From Rhodospirillaceae bacterium (GTDB lineage Bacteria; Pseudomonadota; Alphaproteobacteria; Thalassobaculales; Thalassobaculaceae), in the NCBI GenBank assembly GCA_018401495.1, contig JAGYJX010000039.1, positions 1 through 64,000 of the forward strand: 64,000 nucleotides of DNA, given 5' to 3'. Below, piece after piece: positions 9,377 to 18,423 of the stretch; the first letter of the stretch is position 1, and every line of letters begins with the position of its first letter. Position numbers and translations under genes: made by a program. The notes beneath the pieces were generated by a model, which was given only the letters and a program-made list of their open reading frames with translations, had not been told where the DNA came from and did no database searches.

Positions 9377-11359
9377 ATGCGGCGCCTGCTCCGCCTGCTG
9401 CCGGCGCTGCTGGTCGTCTTGGCCGCCGTCGCTTCCGGGCCGGCGGCGGCACAGAGCGAGCGCATCCTGTCGTTCGACGCCGACGTGGCGGTGCAGCCGG
9501 ACGGCGCGCTCCGCGTCGTCGAGACCATCGAGGTGACGTCGGCCGGCCGGGAGATCCGGCGCGGCATCTTCCGCGACTTCCCGCTGCGCGCCCTGACCGC
9601 CGACGGGCTCAGCCACCGCGTCGGCTTCGAGATCGTGCGGGTCGAACGCGGCGGCCGGCCGGAGCCGTACTTCCTCGCCGACCTGGACGCCGGCGTGCGG
9701 ATCTACATCGGCCGTGAGGACGTACTGCTGGAGCCCGGCCGGCATCGCTACACCATCGAGTACCTGACCACGCGGCAGCTGCTGCACCGCGACGGCGAGG
9801 ACGAGCTGTACTGGAACGTCACCGGCGACGCCTGGGCGTTCCCGATCGACCGGGCGTCGGTCACCGTGCGGCTGCCGGGCGGACGGTCGGCCGACCAGGT
9901 TGCCGCCTACACCGGGCCGCGCGGCGCCACCGGCCGCGACTTCGAGGTGTTCGAGAGCGGCGGCAGCACGGTGCGGATCGCCACCACCCGGGTGCTCGCC
10001 CCCTCCGAGGGCTTCACGATCGCCGTGGTCTGGCCGGAGGGCGCGGTCGAACGCCCGTCGCGGGCCGAGGAGTTCGGGGCGCTGGTCGACGCCAACAAGG
10101 GCGTGCTGATCGGCGCCGGGCTGGTGGTCGTCCTGCTCGGCTACTTCGCGCTCGCCTGGCACCGGGTCGGCCGCGACCCCGCGAAGGGCGTGATCATCCC
10201 GCTGTTCGAGGCGCCCGACCGCCTGTCGCCGGTCGCCACCGGCTACATCTGGAACCAGGGATTCGGCGGCGACTTCCACACCGGCCGCGCCATGACCGTG
10301 GCGCTGACCAGCCTCGCGACCAAGGGGCGGATCGTCATCGAGGACGACGGCGACGGCGAGTTCACGCTGTCCAGACGGGACGGCGACCGGCGCCAGCGCA
10401 AGGCCTTCGGCGACGCCTTGCCGCCGGGCGAGCGGGCGGTCCACGGCACCCTGTTCGCGGACGGCCGCGACAGCGTCAGCTTCGGCACCCAGTACGAGCC
10501 CGTGATGGGCGCCGCCTCGACCGCGCTGCTCAAGGCCTTCAACTGGGAGTACGGGCGCGGCTATTTCCGCCGGAACTCCGGGCTCTGGCTGCTCGGCGCG
10601 CTGATCGCGGTCGCGGCGACGTGGAGCGGCATGGCGCTCGACACCACGAGCGAGGACGCGATGATCCTGGCCTCGGTCATGACGGGCTTCGCGACGGTGT
10701 TCTACGTGGTGGCCCTGGCGATGGCCGGCGGCGCGATCTGGGGTCTGGCGAGCGCGCTGGCGACCGGTGGCCCGGTCCGTCTGCTGCATCGGCTCGCCCA
10801 GCTGATGGCCGGCGTCTTCGCGCTCGCCGGCGTCGCCGTCATCGTGTTCATGGCGACCGATTTCGTGGCGCCGGCGGCGTTCGTACCGGGGGCCCTGGCG
10901 ATCCCGATCGCCGTCGCGTTCTGGCACCTGCTGAAGGCCCCGACCCGGCTCGGCCGCAAGACCCTCGACGCGATCGAAGGCTACCGCCGCTACCTCTCGG
11001 TCGCCGAGGCCGGCCGGCTCAACATGGCCGGCCGCGAGCCGCCGGTCACCGAGGCGCTGTTCGAGGCGCACCTGCCCTACGCGATGGCGCTCGGCGTCGA
11101 GCGGGAGTGGAGCGCCAAGGTGATGTCGCGGCTGGAGGCGAGCACCGACGACCCGTCGCGCTCGCGCTCGACCTACAGCCCGCGCTGGTACCACGGCGGC
11201 GACGGCGCAACGACGCCGCAGTCGCTGGCCGGCGCCCTGTCGCGCAACCTCGGCGGCGCCGCCGCGGTCGCCGCCACCCGGCCCTCCAGCAGCGGCGGGT
11301 CGTCCGGCGGCGGATCGTCCGGCGGCGGTGGCGGGGGCGGCGGCGGGGGCGGCTGGTAG
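9377..11359 (+). CDS. DUF2207 domain membrane protein with Gly-rich tail
   Basis: The 660-residue protein begins with a cleavable signal peptide (RLLRLLPALLVVLAAVASGP, cut near AAAQ). A large extracytoplasmic beta-rich DUF2207 domain follows (about 26-230), then a membrane segment near 240-258 (GVLIGAGLVVVLLGYFALAW), a cytoplasmic part, and three or more membrane helices between about 400 and 520. The C-terminus is a glycine-serine run ending in eleven Gly and a Trp, typical of this family. Function is unknown; LemA and DUF2207 proteins are commonly co-encoded and thought to act together at the membrane. It lies between lemA and a further membrane protein gene with spacings of 8 and 3 bp. Confidence 0.9.
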   Translation: MRRLLRLLPALLVVLAAVASGPAAAQSERILSFDADVAVQPDGALRVVETIEVTSAGREIRRGIFRDFPLRALTADGLSHRVGFEIVRVERGGRPEPYFLADLDAGVRIYIGREDVLLEPGRHRYTIEYLTTRQLLHRDGEDELYWNVTGDAWAFPIDRASVTVRLPGGRSADQVAAYTGPRGATGRDFEVFESGGSTVRIATTRVLAPSEGFTIAVVWPEGAVERPSRAEEFGALVDANKGVLIGAGLVVVLLGYFALAWHRVGRDPAKGVIIPLFEAPDRLSPVATGYIWNQGFGGDFHTGRAMTVALTSLATKGRIVIEDDGDGEFTLSRRDGDRRQRKAFGDALPPGERAVHGTLFADGRDSVSFGTQYEPVMGAASTALLKAFNWEYGRGYFRRNSGLWLLGALIAVAATWSGMALDTTSEDAMILASVMTGFATVFYVVALAMAGGAIWGLASALATGGPVRLLHRLAQLMAGVFALAGVAVIVFMATDFVAPAAFVPGALAIPIAVAFWHLLKAPTRLGRKTLDAIEGYRRYLSVAEAGRLNMAGREPPVTEALFEAHLPYAMALGVEREWSAKVMSRLEASTDDPSRSRSTYSPRWYHGGDGATTPQSLAGALSRNLGGAAAVAATRPSSSGGSSGGGSSGGGGGGGGGGGW

Positions 11360-11362
11360 CCG

Positions 11363-12202
11363 ATGGGCATCCGGCGGCGCTGGCGGAGGGACGCCATGGT
11401 CCTGCTCTACCTCACCATCCCGCTGGCGCTCCTGGCAGCCGGCTTCCTGATCCTCGGCAGGACCACGGGCGGCGGCTGGTCGTCGCTGGACTACCTGGTC
11501 TACGCGATGGCGACCGGTGCGGTGTGGGCGGTGGCGGCGCTCGGCTACCTCGGCTGGGTGCTGGTCCGCGACGGCTGGCAGGCCTCCGGCATCCCGGCGG
11601 CGGTGGTGCTAGCGGCGGTCGCGCTGGCGGCGGCCGGCTGGTGGTACGCCCGCCACGCCGAGGAGGCCGAGTGCCGGGCGGCGCAGCAATTCTACGCCGG
11701 GCTCTCCGCCACCCCGGCCGCCGATCGTCCGGAAGCGATCCGCGCCGGCGGACGCTGGGTCGCCGAGCCGTCGGGCTGCGCGATCGACGGGATCCGGACC
11801 TGGCTCGGCCGCGACCCGCTGGTCCCTGACGGCGCCGCGCCGCTGTCCGACGGCGAGCGTGTCGCGGTCCTAGCCCTGCTGCTGGACGCCGGGCTGCCGC
11901 CCGGAGACCGCCTGCTGCGCGGCTACGCGGTCGAGGACGGCGATCCCGACGCGACCCGCCTGCTGCTGCGCCGCCGCAAGGCGCTGGGCCCCGCCGCCGG
12001 CGCCGACGCCGAGCTGTTCCCCGACGACATCGTGCAGCCGCTGATCACCCGCGCCCGCACGATGCCCGGGCAGGCCCCCGCCCCCGACGCCGCGCGCTAC
12101 CGGGCGACCCTGGCGGTGCTGGTCGAGGAAGGGCTCGACGATCCCTCGGCGCTGTCGGAGTGGACCCGCGAGCGGCTGACCGAACTCGGGCTGCTGCCGT
12201 AG
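11363..12202 (+). CDS. Membrane protein of unknown function
   Basis: No family was recognised for this 279-residue protein. Three predicted membrane helices lie in the first third (about residues 12-31, 44-68 and 76-95), followed by a soluble region of about 180 residues. That region contains two cysteines (EAECRAAQQF and PSGCAIDG) and an Ala/Asp/Arg-rich helical tail. It begins 3 bp after the DUF2207 stop codon, so it is very probably translated from the same transcript as lemA and the DUF2207 gene and may belong to the same membrane assembly. Confidence 0.75.
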   Translation: MGIRRRWRRDAMVLLYLTIPLALLAAGFLILGRTTGGGWSSLDYLVYAMATGAVWAVAALGYLGWVLVRDGWQASGIPAAVVLAAVALAAAGWWYARHAEEAECRAAQQFYAGLSATPAADRPEAIRAGGRWVAEPSGCAIDGIRTWLGRDPLVPDGAAPLSDGERVAVLALLLDAGLPPGDRLLRGYAVEDGDPDATRLLLRRRKALGPAAGADAELFPDDIVQPLITRARTMPGQAPAPDAARYRATLAVLVEEGLDDPSALSEWTRERLTELGLLP

Positions 12203-12273
12203 GGGCGGCGCTTTCACGGATCGGCGGCGCGGCCTACACTTCGCGGAACCGAGTTAGTCCTGGGGAGGACGCC

Positions 12274-13236
12274 GTGACCGCTCTGCCGCCGTTCCAGCCG
12301 CGCGGGGTGATCCCCGCCTGCCTGCTGCCGTTCCACGCCGACCTGTCGATCGACGAGGCCGGGCTGCGCGCCCACCTGAACGACGTCGCCGCGGTCGAGG
12401 GCATCACCGCCGTCACCGTGAACGCCCACGCCAGCGAGGTCGCGACCTGCACCATCGCCGAGCAGGAGCGGGTGCTGGCGATCACCATGGAGGAGATCGG
12501 CGACCGCCTGCCGGTGGTGCACGGCGTGTACGCCGACGGCTCGCACCTCGCCGCCGACATCGCGCGCCGGGCCGAGCGCGGCGGCGCCGGCGCGCTGCTG
12601 GTGTTCCCGCCGGCGACGCTGGCGATGGGCGGGGCGATGCGGCCGGAGATGGCGCTCGCCCATTTCCGCACCATCCGCGAGGCCAGCGACCTGCCGATCG
12701 TCGTGTTCCAGTACCCGCTGGCCGGCGGCCTCGGCTATCCGGTCGAGACCCTGCTGCGGATCTGCGCCGAGATCGACACCGTCGTCGCCATCAAGGACTG
12801 GTGCAACGACGCCAAGCAGCACGAGCGCCAGCTGCGCGAGCTGCACGCCCTGCCGCGCCGGGTGGCGGTGCTGTCGACGCACTCCTCCTGGCTGCTGTCG
12901 TCGCTGGTGCTGGGCTGCGACGGCCTGCTGTCGGGCGCCGGCAGCGTCATCGCCGCCCTGCAGGTCGCGCTGTTCCGAGCCGTCGAGCGCGGCGACCTCG
13001 CCGCCGCCAGGGCGGTCGCCGACCGCATCTACCCGACCACCGGGGCGTTCTACGACCCGCCGTTCCTCGACATGCACAACCGCATGAAGGAGGCGCTGGT
13101 GCATCTCGGGCGGATGAAGGCGGCGCACGTCCGCCCGCCGCTGATGAAGCTGCCGGACGCCGAGATCGCCAGGATCGGCCGCGCCATGGACCAGGCCGGT
13201 CTCACGGGCGACACGGTGTACGCCCGGGTGGCGTGA
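12274..13236 (+). CDS. Dihydrodipicolinate synthase (DapA) family protein
   Basis: The 320-residue protein is a TIM-barrel class I aldolase or lyase of the DapA/N-acetylneuraminate lyase family. The Schiff-base lysine is in VVAIKDWCND, and the family tyrosine is in VVFQYPLAGG; a substrate-carboxylate loop is at TVNAHASEV in place of the usual GTTGE. That change, together with the lack of neighbouring lysine genes, argues against true DapA and for a related aldolase of unknown substrate. The GTG at 12274 is chosen because GGGGAGG lies 6 nt upstream. The frame upstream overlaps the preceding gene and is not part of this one. Confidence 0.85.
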   Translation: MTALPPFQPRGVIPACLLPFHADLSIDEAGLRAHLNDVAAVEGITAVTVNAHASEVATCTIAEQERVLAITMEEIGDRLPVVHGVYADGSHLAADIARRAERGGAGALLVFPPATLAMGGAMRPEMALAHFRTIREASDLPIVVFQYPLAGGLGYPVETLLRICAEIDTVVAIKDWCNDAKQHERQLRELHALPRRVAVLSTHSSWLLSSLVLGCDGLLSGAGSVIAALQVALFRAVERGDLAAARAVADRIYPTTGAFYDPPFLDMHNRMKEALVHLGRMKAAHVRPPLMKLPDAEIARIGRAMDQAGLTGDTVYARVA

Positions 13237-13366
13237 AGACCTGGCCGGCAGAGGCCGCCCATGGCAATTGAGAAGCAGCGCACGGCATGCGAGAAGTGCC
13301 GATGCCTTGTGATCGCGCCGACCGTCATTGCCGACGGCCCCGGCCGGGGATCGGGAGGGGCGCGTC

Positions 13367-14746
13367 GTGAGCCTGGTCTACCGCTTCTACAACACCGACA
13401 ACTCGGCGCACTTCTTCACGTCGAGCAAGCAGGAGAAATACAACATCCTCGATACCCTGCCGCAGCTCAGGTACGAGGGCATCGCCTGGACCACCGAAGA
13501 CAGCGGTGACGCGGCGCTGAATTTTCGCTTCTACAACACGACATCGGGCGCGCACTTCTACACCGCTTCCGTCGCAGAGCGTAATTACGTCACGGCGACG
13601 TTTCCACACTTGCAGTACGAAGGTGGCGGCTTCAACGTGTCGCGCGACAGCTTGGCGCCGAACGATCAGGCGGTGTTCCGGTTCTACCGCTACGACACCG
13701 ACTCGCATTTCTACACGATCAGTTCGTCCGAGCGCGACGAGATCATCGCCAGGTTCTCGCAATTCTACCAATACGACGGGGTCGGCTGGTACGCCGACCG
13801 CCCGCCGAACGCGGCGGAACTGGCCGCGGACCAGGCCGAACGGGCGGCCGCCTACAGCTACGACGAGGCCTGGTACCTCGCCGCCTACTCCGACGTCGCC
13901 GACGCGGTCGCCGCCGGCACCACCACCGGCGCGGCGCACTACGCGGCGTTCGGACGCGCCGAGGGTCGCTCCGGCGCGGCGCGCGCCGAGCTTGCCGGGA
14001 ACGACACCATCACCTCGGGAAACTCCCTGACCCGCGACGACGCGATCAACGGCGGCGCCGGCGACGACAGCCTGTCCGGAAACGTCACCAACATCTTCGG
14101 CGAGACCGGCAACGACACCCTGTCAGGCGGCACCAACCTGAACGGCGGCTCCGGCGACGATACCTACATCATCCACTCGAGCGCGCAGACGGTCACGGAG
14201 GGGAGCGCCGGTGGAACCGACCATGTCGTTTTCCGGGCCAATGGCGTGGACCCGATCACCGCCGACCTCGGCGACTTCGCCAACGTCGAGGGCTTCACGC
14301 TGGCCGCCGTCATCTCCAGTTCGGGTGATCGGATGTACTCCATTACCGGCACGGCCGGCGCCGACGTCGTCACGGCGGAGAACACCCAGATCGTCGCCGA
14401 CACGTCCTACGTCATCGACCTCGGTGGCGGAAACGACACCCTGACCGCCGGCGGTTCTGGCACCATCACACTCGGCGACGGCGTCGATTCCGTCCGGGTG
14501 GATGCGGGTTCCGCGGGAATGAGCGGCTTCGTCGTCGCCGATCTGAAGATCACCGACTTCGCCCCGGAGCAGGGCGAGCGCATCACCTTCCAGAACTCCG
14601 GCGGCAAGACCTTCACGTCGACGTCCTACGACACGATCGGCCAGGGCGGCACGATCGACTTCACCGCCTCGACCGGCGAGAAGTACTCCTTCCAGTTCGA
14701 CAACTACAGCGCCGCCCAGATCTCCCTGGACTGGTTCATCCTCTGA
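13367..14746 (+). CDS. RTX-type calcium-binding protein with DUF5648-like repeats
   Basis: The 459-residue protein has three parts. Residues about 1-145 hold three repeats of 40-50 residues built on RFYNTxxxAHFYT...YEGxxW (YRFYNTDNSAHFFTSSK, FRFYNTTSGAHFYTASV, FRFYRYDTDSHFYTISS), like the DUF5648 module. A YDEAWYLAAYSDVADAV...HYAAFGRAEGR segment follows (about 163-200). The C-terminal half carries RTX nonapeptides (GGAGDDSLSG, GGSGDDTY, GGGNDTLTAG) that bind calcium. There is no N-terminal signal peptide, so export by a type I system through the C-terminus is expected; no such transporter is nearby. The GTG start has GGGAGGGG 7 nt upstream. The biological role is unknown. Confidence 0.82.
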   Translation: MSLVYRFYNTDNSAHFFTSSKQEKYNILDTLPQLRYEGIAWTTEDSGDAALNFRFYNTTSGAHFYTASVAERNYVTATFPHLQYEGGGFNVSRDSLAPNDQAVFRFYRYDTDSHFYTISSSERDEIIARFSQFYQYDGVGWYADRPPNAAELAADQAERAAAYSYDEAWYLAAYSDVADAVAAGTTTGAAHYAAFGRAEGRSGAARAELAGNDTITSGNSLTRDDAINGGAGDDSLSGNVTNIFGETGNDTLSGGTNLNGGSGDDTYIIHSSAQTVTEGSAGGTDHVVFRANGVDPITADLGDFANVEGFTLAAVISSSGDRMYSITGTAGADVVTAENTQIVADTSYVIDLGGGNDTLTAGGSGTITLGDGVDSVRVDAGSAGMSGFVVADLKITDFAPEQGERITFQNSGGKTFTSTSYDTIGQGGTIDFTASTGEKYSFQFDNYSAAQISLDWFIL

Positions 14747-14768
14747 CACCAGCCAGCCCGCGAGCCGA

Positions 14769-15161
14769 TCAGTACTCGGCGTAGATCTCGATGATGTTGT
14801 CCTCGGGATCGCGAAAGAACAGCGTGCGGTGGCGCCAGTCGGGCAGGTCGGTCGGGCCCCGGAGGATCGGCACCCCCTGGGCGACCAGTTCCGCGTGGCA
14901 GGCGTCGACCGCCGGTGGCGGGACCCGAAAGGCAAGCTGGACCGCCGCCGATCCGGGCAGCGCCGCGCCGTCATCGCAGACGCTCCACGCCCCGCGCGGC
15001 CGCAGCGTCAGAAGCACCGATCCGACGCGAAAGCTGACCCAGTTCTCGCGGTCGGTCTCGATGGGAAACTTCATGATGTCACGGTAGAACGCCCGCGTCT
15101 CCGCAATCCTGGCGCAGAGCAGGACCGTGTAGTCGAGGTTCTGAATTCCGCCGAGGCTCAC
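14769..15161 (-). CDS. VOC family (glyoxalase/bleomycin-resistance-like) protein
   Basis: The 130-residue protein is a single vicinal-oxygen-chelate module with two beta-alpha-beta-beta-beta units: residues 8-60 (YTVLLCARIAETRAFYRDIM onward) and about 75-128 (VQLAFRVPPPAVDACHAEL onward, ending RTLFFRDPEDNIIEIYAEY). The final Glu in IIEIY is the usual metal ligand. Members include glyoxalase I, dioxygenases and resistance proteins; this one cannot be placed further. The start is GTG at 15161 with AGGAG 7 nt upstream. Confidence 0.88.
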   Translation of the reverse strand: MSLGGIQNLDYTVLLCARIAETRAFYRDIMKFPIETDRENWVSFRVGSVLLTLRPRGAWSVCDDGAALPGSAAVQLAFRVPPPAVDACHAELVAQGVPILRGPTDLPDWRHRTLFFRDPEDNIIEIYAEY

Positions 15162-15334
15162 GGCGTTTCTCCTGTGTTGTTGAACAACCGCGACCGGGAG
15201 GCCGGTATCGGCGGCTCATCGGCGACGGTCGCGGCTGTACAATACACCACGCGTCGGATTGTCTGGACGACACCGGCAAAGCGCGAGAAAAGTCGATCCC
15301 CCAACAGAGGCGCGAGGCGCCCGGAGTCGATGCA

Positions 15335-15883
15335 GTGCTGAGTCGTGGACCGAACACCGACCGTCGCGTGGAAGCGGGGCATGTCGTCGCGCAGGCCGTC
15401 TCGCTGCCGCTCGACGATCCGGCGGCGCTGACGTCGGAGATCTGCCGCAACGGGTTTGACTACTGGAACACGCTTGCCAAATCGGGCGACCTGCCCGATC
15501 GGGGGGCGATCGACCCGGCCGAGATGCGACCGCTGCTCCCCTATGTGTTCCTGGTCGACGTGCTGGCGGGCGGTAGCGATTTCCAGTACCGGCTGATCGG
15601 CACCAACATCGTCGCCCACACGCCGAGCGACAACACCGGGCGGCTGCTGTCGACTCTTCGCGCGCAAGGCACGCAGCGGCAACTCGCCGCCCTCTACGCC
15701 GCGGTTGCCGTCAACCGAAGGGCGCGCTACCAGCGTATCGCGTACCGCACGCGGCTCGACCTGCGTTCCTGGTACGAGACTGTGGTCTGCCCGCTCGGCG
15801 ACGGCAGCCGCAACGGCCCGGTGGAACGCCTGATCGGCTGGGCCGAGCACTTCCACCAGCCGATAGACCCGGACGCTTGGTGA
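15335..15883 (+). CDS. PAS_5 domain protein, copy 2
   Basis: This 182-residue protein repeats the pattern of copy 1: FDYWNTLAKSGDLPDRGAID, then AEMRPLLPYVFLVDVLAGGS and FQYRLIGTNIVAHTPSD, followed by the C-terminal strands RSWYETVVCPLGDGSRNG. It is a stand-alone PAS-like domain with no output module or membrane segment. The start is GTG with GGAG 8 nt upstream. It converges with copy 3, whose stop codon is 10 bp away on the other strand. Confidence 0.8.
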   Translation: MLSRGPNTDRRVEAGHVVAQAVSLPLDDPAALTSEICRNGFDYWNTLAKSGDLPDRGAIDPAEMRPLLPYVFLVDVLAGGSDFQYRLIGTNIVAHTPSDNTGRLLSTLRAQGTQRQLAALYAAVAVNRRARYQRIAYRTRLDLRSWYETVVCPLGDGSRNGPVERLIGWAEHFHQPIDPDAW

Positions 15884-15892
15884 GCCTTCGGG

Positions 15893-16618
15893 TCAGGCGT
15901 CCAGTTCGGCCGTCGGGATGTAGCAGACGTCCACGCCGGGAGGGCAGTCCACCTCGGTCGGCCGCAGCCAATCGCAGATCGTGATGCCGATCAAGCCGGT
16001 CACCGTGCAATCCTCGCGTTCCGAAAGCGGCAGCAGGATCCTGGCCCCGACCGGGACCCGCTCGGCCGCCAGATACACCAGACCGCGCATGTAGACGATA
16101 TGCCCCTTGGTCGCCAGCGGCGCCCACCGGCGATGCACGGGGTCGACGGAACCGGCCGGCAGCGCTTGGCGCAGGGTGACACCGCGCATGCTCATCGAAC
16201 CGGTGAACCGGCGAAACACTTCCTCGATATCCTCGCCCGCCACCCGATAGCGGTAGTCGTCGGTCCCGGCCTCGTAGTCGGCCAGGAAGATGCGTGACAG
16301 CGCCCACGGAATTTCCAGCGGATCGATATCCCTGCGGCTGGGCATGCGACGGCCACCGCGCTTTGAGAGCCAATACTCGGCGAAACGAAGAATTTCCGGC
16401 TCCTCAATTACCTGGAAACCTTTACCGTCAGAAAAGTTGTAACGCGTCAGGTCGGCAGCGACAGTATTCACCACCGATGGCCGATGCCGCACGTTGATCT
16501 GCATCCCAGGCCTCGCCAGTGAAGGATCGCGAACAGTTCCAAACAGAGTTCCCATGGGCTTTTTCTGCGGGAATAACGCTCCAGGAACAATACGTACAAT
16601 CCGAGCACTGTCAGGCAA
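15893..16618 (-). CDS. PAS_5 domain protein, copy 3
   Basis: The frame allows 241 residues, but the family-like part begins near residue 60: RFAEYWLSKRGGRRMPSRRD, DIDPLEIPWALSRIFLADYE and DYRYRVAGEDIEEVFRR. The first 38 residues look less protein-like, and an ATG at 16504 (MQINVRHRPS) preceded by GCGAGG would give 203 residues, closer to the family norm, so the start is uncertain. The C-terminal half (GLVYLAAERVPVGARILLPL) forms the closing strands. The 5' end lies 12 bp from the stop of the cyclo-ligase gene on the same strand, so the two may share a transcript. Confidence 0.78.
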   Translation of the reverse strand: MPDSARIVRIVPGALFPQKKPMGTLFGTVRDPSLARPGMQINVRHRPSVVNTVAADLTRYNFSDGKGFQVIEEPEILRFAEYWLSKRGGRRMPSRRDIDPLEIPWALSRIFLADYEAGTDDYRYRVAGEDIEEVFRRFTGSMSMRGVTLRQALPAGSVDPVHRRWAPLATKGHIVYMRGLVYLAAERVPVGARILLPLSEREDCTVTGLIGITICDWLRPTEVDCPPGVDVCYIPTAELDA

Positions 16619-16630
16619 CCGGCCGATGCC

Positions 16631-17308
16631 TCACCGCCATGGACCGGAATCGCGGACCTGGACGTCCGACAGCAGGCAGACTGGCGACGCGAAACGCTCC
16701 CCCGGCTCCTCCGACAGGTCCCGGTCGGCGCGGACGTGCCGGACGGAGCCGCTTTCGGTGACGATGCCGTCGAGCGCCACGTCGTGATCCAGCGGGTGGA
16801 TGCTGTCGAGCCGACCAAGGTCGAAGCCGAGCCCGACCGCCCAAGGTCGGGGCCGGGCCGCCGCCAGCGTCCGATCGTAATAGCCGCCTCCGTAGCCGAG
16901 GCGCCAGCCACCGGCATCGAAGCCGACCAGCGGCACCAGCAGGCAACCAGGATGAACGTGCGGCGTACCGTCGGGGATCGGGATGTTCCAAACTCCCCGC
17001 GCCATTTTCGCCGCCGGCGTCCACTCCCGGAACTCGACCGGCGCGTCGCGGGCCACCACCACCGGCAGGCCGACACGCGTGCCGCGGTCGATCAGCGTCC
17101 GGGCGAGCGGCCGAACGTCAATTTCACCGCGGAACGGCCAGTACAACCCGACGACCGCGAACCGGGCCAAGTCGGTGGCCGCTTCCAGCCACGCCAAGGC
17201 CGCCTCGGCGCGACACTCGCGTTCCGCCACCGGCAGTTGCTGGCGCGCCTCGATCAACCGGCGCCGGGTCGCTCGTCGCCACTCCATGACTTCATCGCGT
17301 GACTTCAT
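16631..17308 (-). CDS. 5-formyltetrahydrofolate cyclo-ligase family protein
   Basis: The 225-residue enzyme would convert 5-formyltetrahydrofolate to 5,10-methenyltetrahydrofolate using ATP, returning the storage folate to the one-carbon pool. Diagnostic features are the N-terminal WRRATRRRLIEARQQLP with its ATP-contact Arg residues, the central EIDVRPLARTLIDRG and VGLPVV region, and the substrate loop LGYGGGYYDRTLA. The ATG at 17308 has GGAGGA 8 nt upstream; an in-frame ATG at 17404 lacks one. In many proteobacteria 6S RNA lies just upstream of this gene, but no 6S-like sequence was recognised here. Confidence 0.9.
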   Translation of the reverse strand: MKSRDEVMEWRRATRRRLIEARQQLPVAERECRAEAALAWLEAATDLARFAVVGLYWPFRGEIDVRPLARTLIDRGTRVGLPVVVARDAPVEFREWTPAAKMARGVWNIPIPDGTPHVHPGCLLVPLVGFDAGGWRLGYGGGYYDRTLAAARPRPWAVGLGFDLGRLDSIHPLDHDVALDGIVTESGSVRHVRADRDLSEEPGERFASPVCLLSDVQVRDSGPWR

Positions 17309-17477
17309 CCGAGGCTCCTCCGGTGGTCCACGGTCGGCCAGGTACGCCCTGACCGCCAGGCACTGACCGATGCCGGGTTGCAACGGTCGGCAAAGAACTG
17401 TCACGGGCCGCGCGCGGCCCGATGAATCCGGTCTCCAGCCCTGCTAGGGTGGCAAAGTCGACTTCGGGAGATGGATC

Positions 17478-17701
17478 ATGCTGTTGGAGTGGATGCTGGT
17501 GACGCTGATCGGCAGCCAGGTGATCGAGAGCGGCGTCACCTTCAACGCGGCAAGGCTCTGCTTCGAGCAGGCCGCCACGCTGCAGTCGGAGTCCGGCAAG
17601 GCCGTGGAAAGGCCTTCGCCGCCGTCATTCAGCAGAACCCCGCAGGCGGACCGGCGCGGCCGCAGTTCTCCTGCATCGTCACCGTGTCGCTGCGGGAATG
17701 A
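17478..17701 (+). CDS. Small protein of unknown function, one frameshift
   Basis: The start ATG has GGGAG about 8 nt upstream, and the first 40 residues (MLLEWMLVTLIGSQVIESGV then FNAARLCFEQAATLQSESGK) are gene-like. Near 17605-17615 the frame breaks; one missing base would join it to AFAAVIQQNPAGGPARPQFS and a stop at 17701, about 74 residues in total. No family was recognised. The N-terminus is hydrophobic enough for a signal or anchor segment. The reconstructed stop overlaps the start of the next gene in an ATGA, which supports the join and suggests translational coupling. Confidence 0.6.
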
Positions 17702-18423
17702 CGGCGCGCCGCCGTCCGCCGTGGCGGTGGCTGGCCAGCCTCGCCGTCCTGACCGCCCTTCTGTGCCTGCCCGTCGCCCGATCATCGCAAGCCCGAGAGG
17801 CCCGGGTCGTGGCCATCGGCGGTCACGAGATGACGGTGGCGCTCCCGGACGGCGACTGCTTCTTCGATCCCCAGCATCCCGCCGACGGCCGCCTGATCGG
17901 CGAACTCGCCGCGGCGGCCGGTGACCGTTTCATCGTGCTGCTCGCGTTCGCGGACTGCCGGACGATCGAGGGGTGGCGGACCGGCACCCCGGCGACGATG
18001 CCGAGGTTCGGCTACGTGATGATCGCCGAGGCCCATCTCGAATCGGTGTTTGCGTTCGACCAGGCAGCCCTCGCCCAGGCGATCAGCCAAGCCCTCGCCG
18101 ACCAGGGAGCGACCGACTACAAGGCCGACATCGCCCGGCTGGCCGCCGATTTCGAGCGGGTCTGGGCTGGACTGCCACCGGCCGGCAGCCGTGAACTCGG
18201 TATCGTGCACCGCGACCGCTTCGGCCCGGTCCTGGCGACCGCGTTGAGCGTTGCCGGTGCCGGCAACACGCGTTTCCCGCGCGTCATGCTCCATCAGTCG
18301 ATCCTCGCGGCCGGCAAGGTCATCAATATCGTAGCCGCCCGCGACTACCGCGACTCCGAAACCATCTTCGATGCCTACGGCGACCTGTCGGCACTGGCCG
18401 AGGCGACGGCGTCGCGCAACTGA
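17698..18423 (+). CDS. Secreted protein of unknown function
   Basis: No family was recognised for this 241-residue protein. It has an N-terminal signal peptide (PPWRWLASLAVLTALLCLPV, likely cut near SSQA), so a periplasmic or extracellular location is expected. The mature part contains a pair of cysteines (DGDCFFDPQHP and FADCRTIEGW) that could form a disulfide. Its start overlaps the stop of the preceding small gene by ATGA. A perfect 12-bp inverted repeat at its stop codon separates it from the convergent alcohol dehydrogenase gene. Confidence 0.75.
   Translation: MTARRRPPWRWLASLAVLTALLCLPVARSSQAREARVVAIGGHEMTVALPDGDCFFDPQHPADGRLIGELAAAAGDRFIVLLAFADCRTIEGWRTGTPATMPRFGYVMIAEAHLESVFAFDQAALAQAISQALADQGATDYKADIARLAADFERVWAGLPPAGSRELGIVHRDRFGPVLATALSVAGAGNTRFPRVMLHQSILAAGKVINIVAARDYRDSETIFDAYGDLSALAEATASRN

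Noticed and set aside
9317-11194. A minus-strand open frame of about 625 codons
   Set aside because: It is opposite the DUF2207 gene and is His/Gln/Arg-rich without recognisable domains.
16619-17477. 6S RNA next to the 5-formyltetrahydrofolate cyclo-ligase gene
   Set aside because: I looked on both sides of the gene because the linkage is common in proteobacteria. No long irregular hairpin with a central bulge could be made out; a covariance search would be needed to exclude it.
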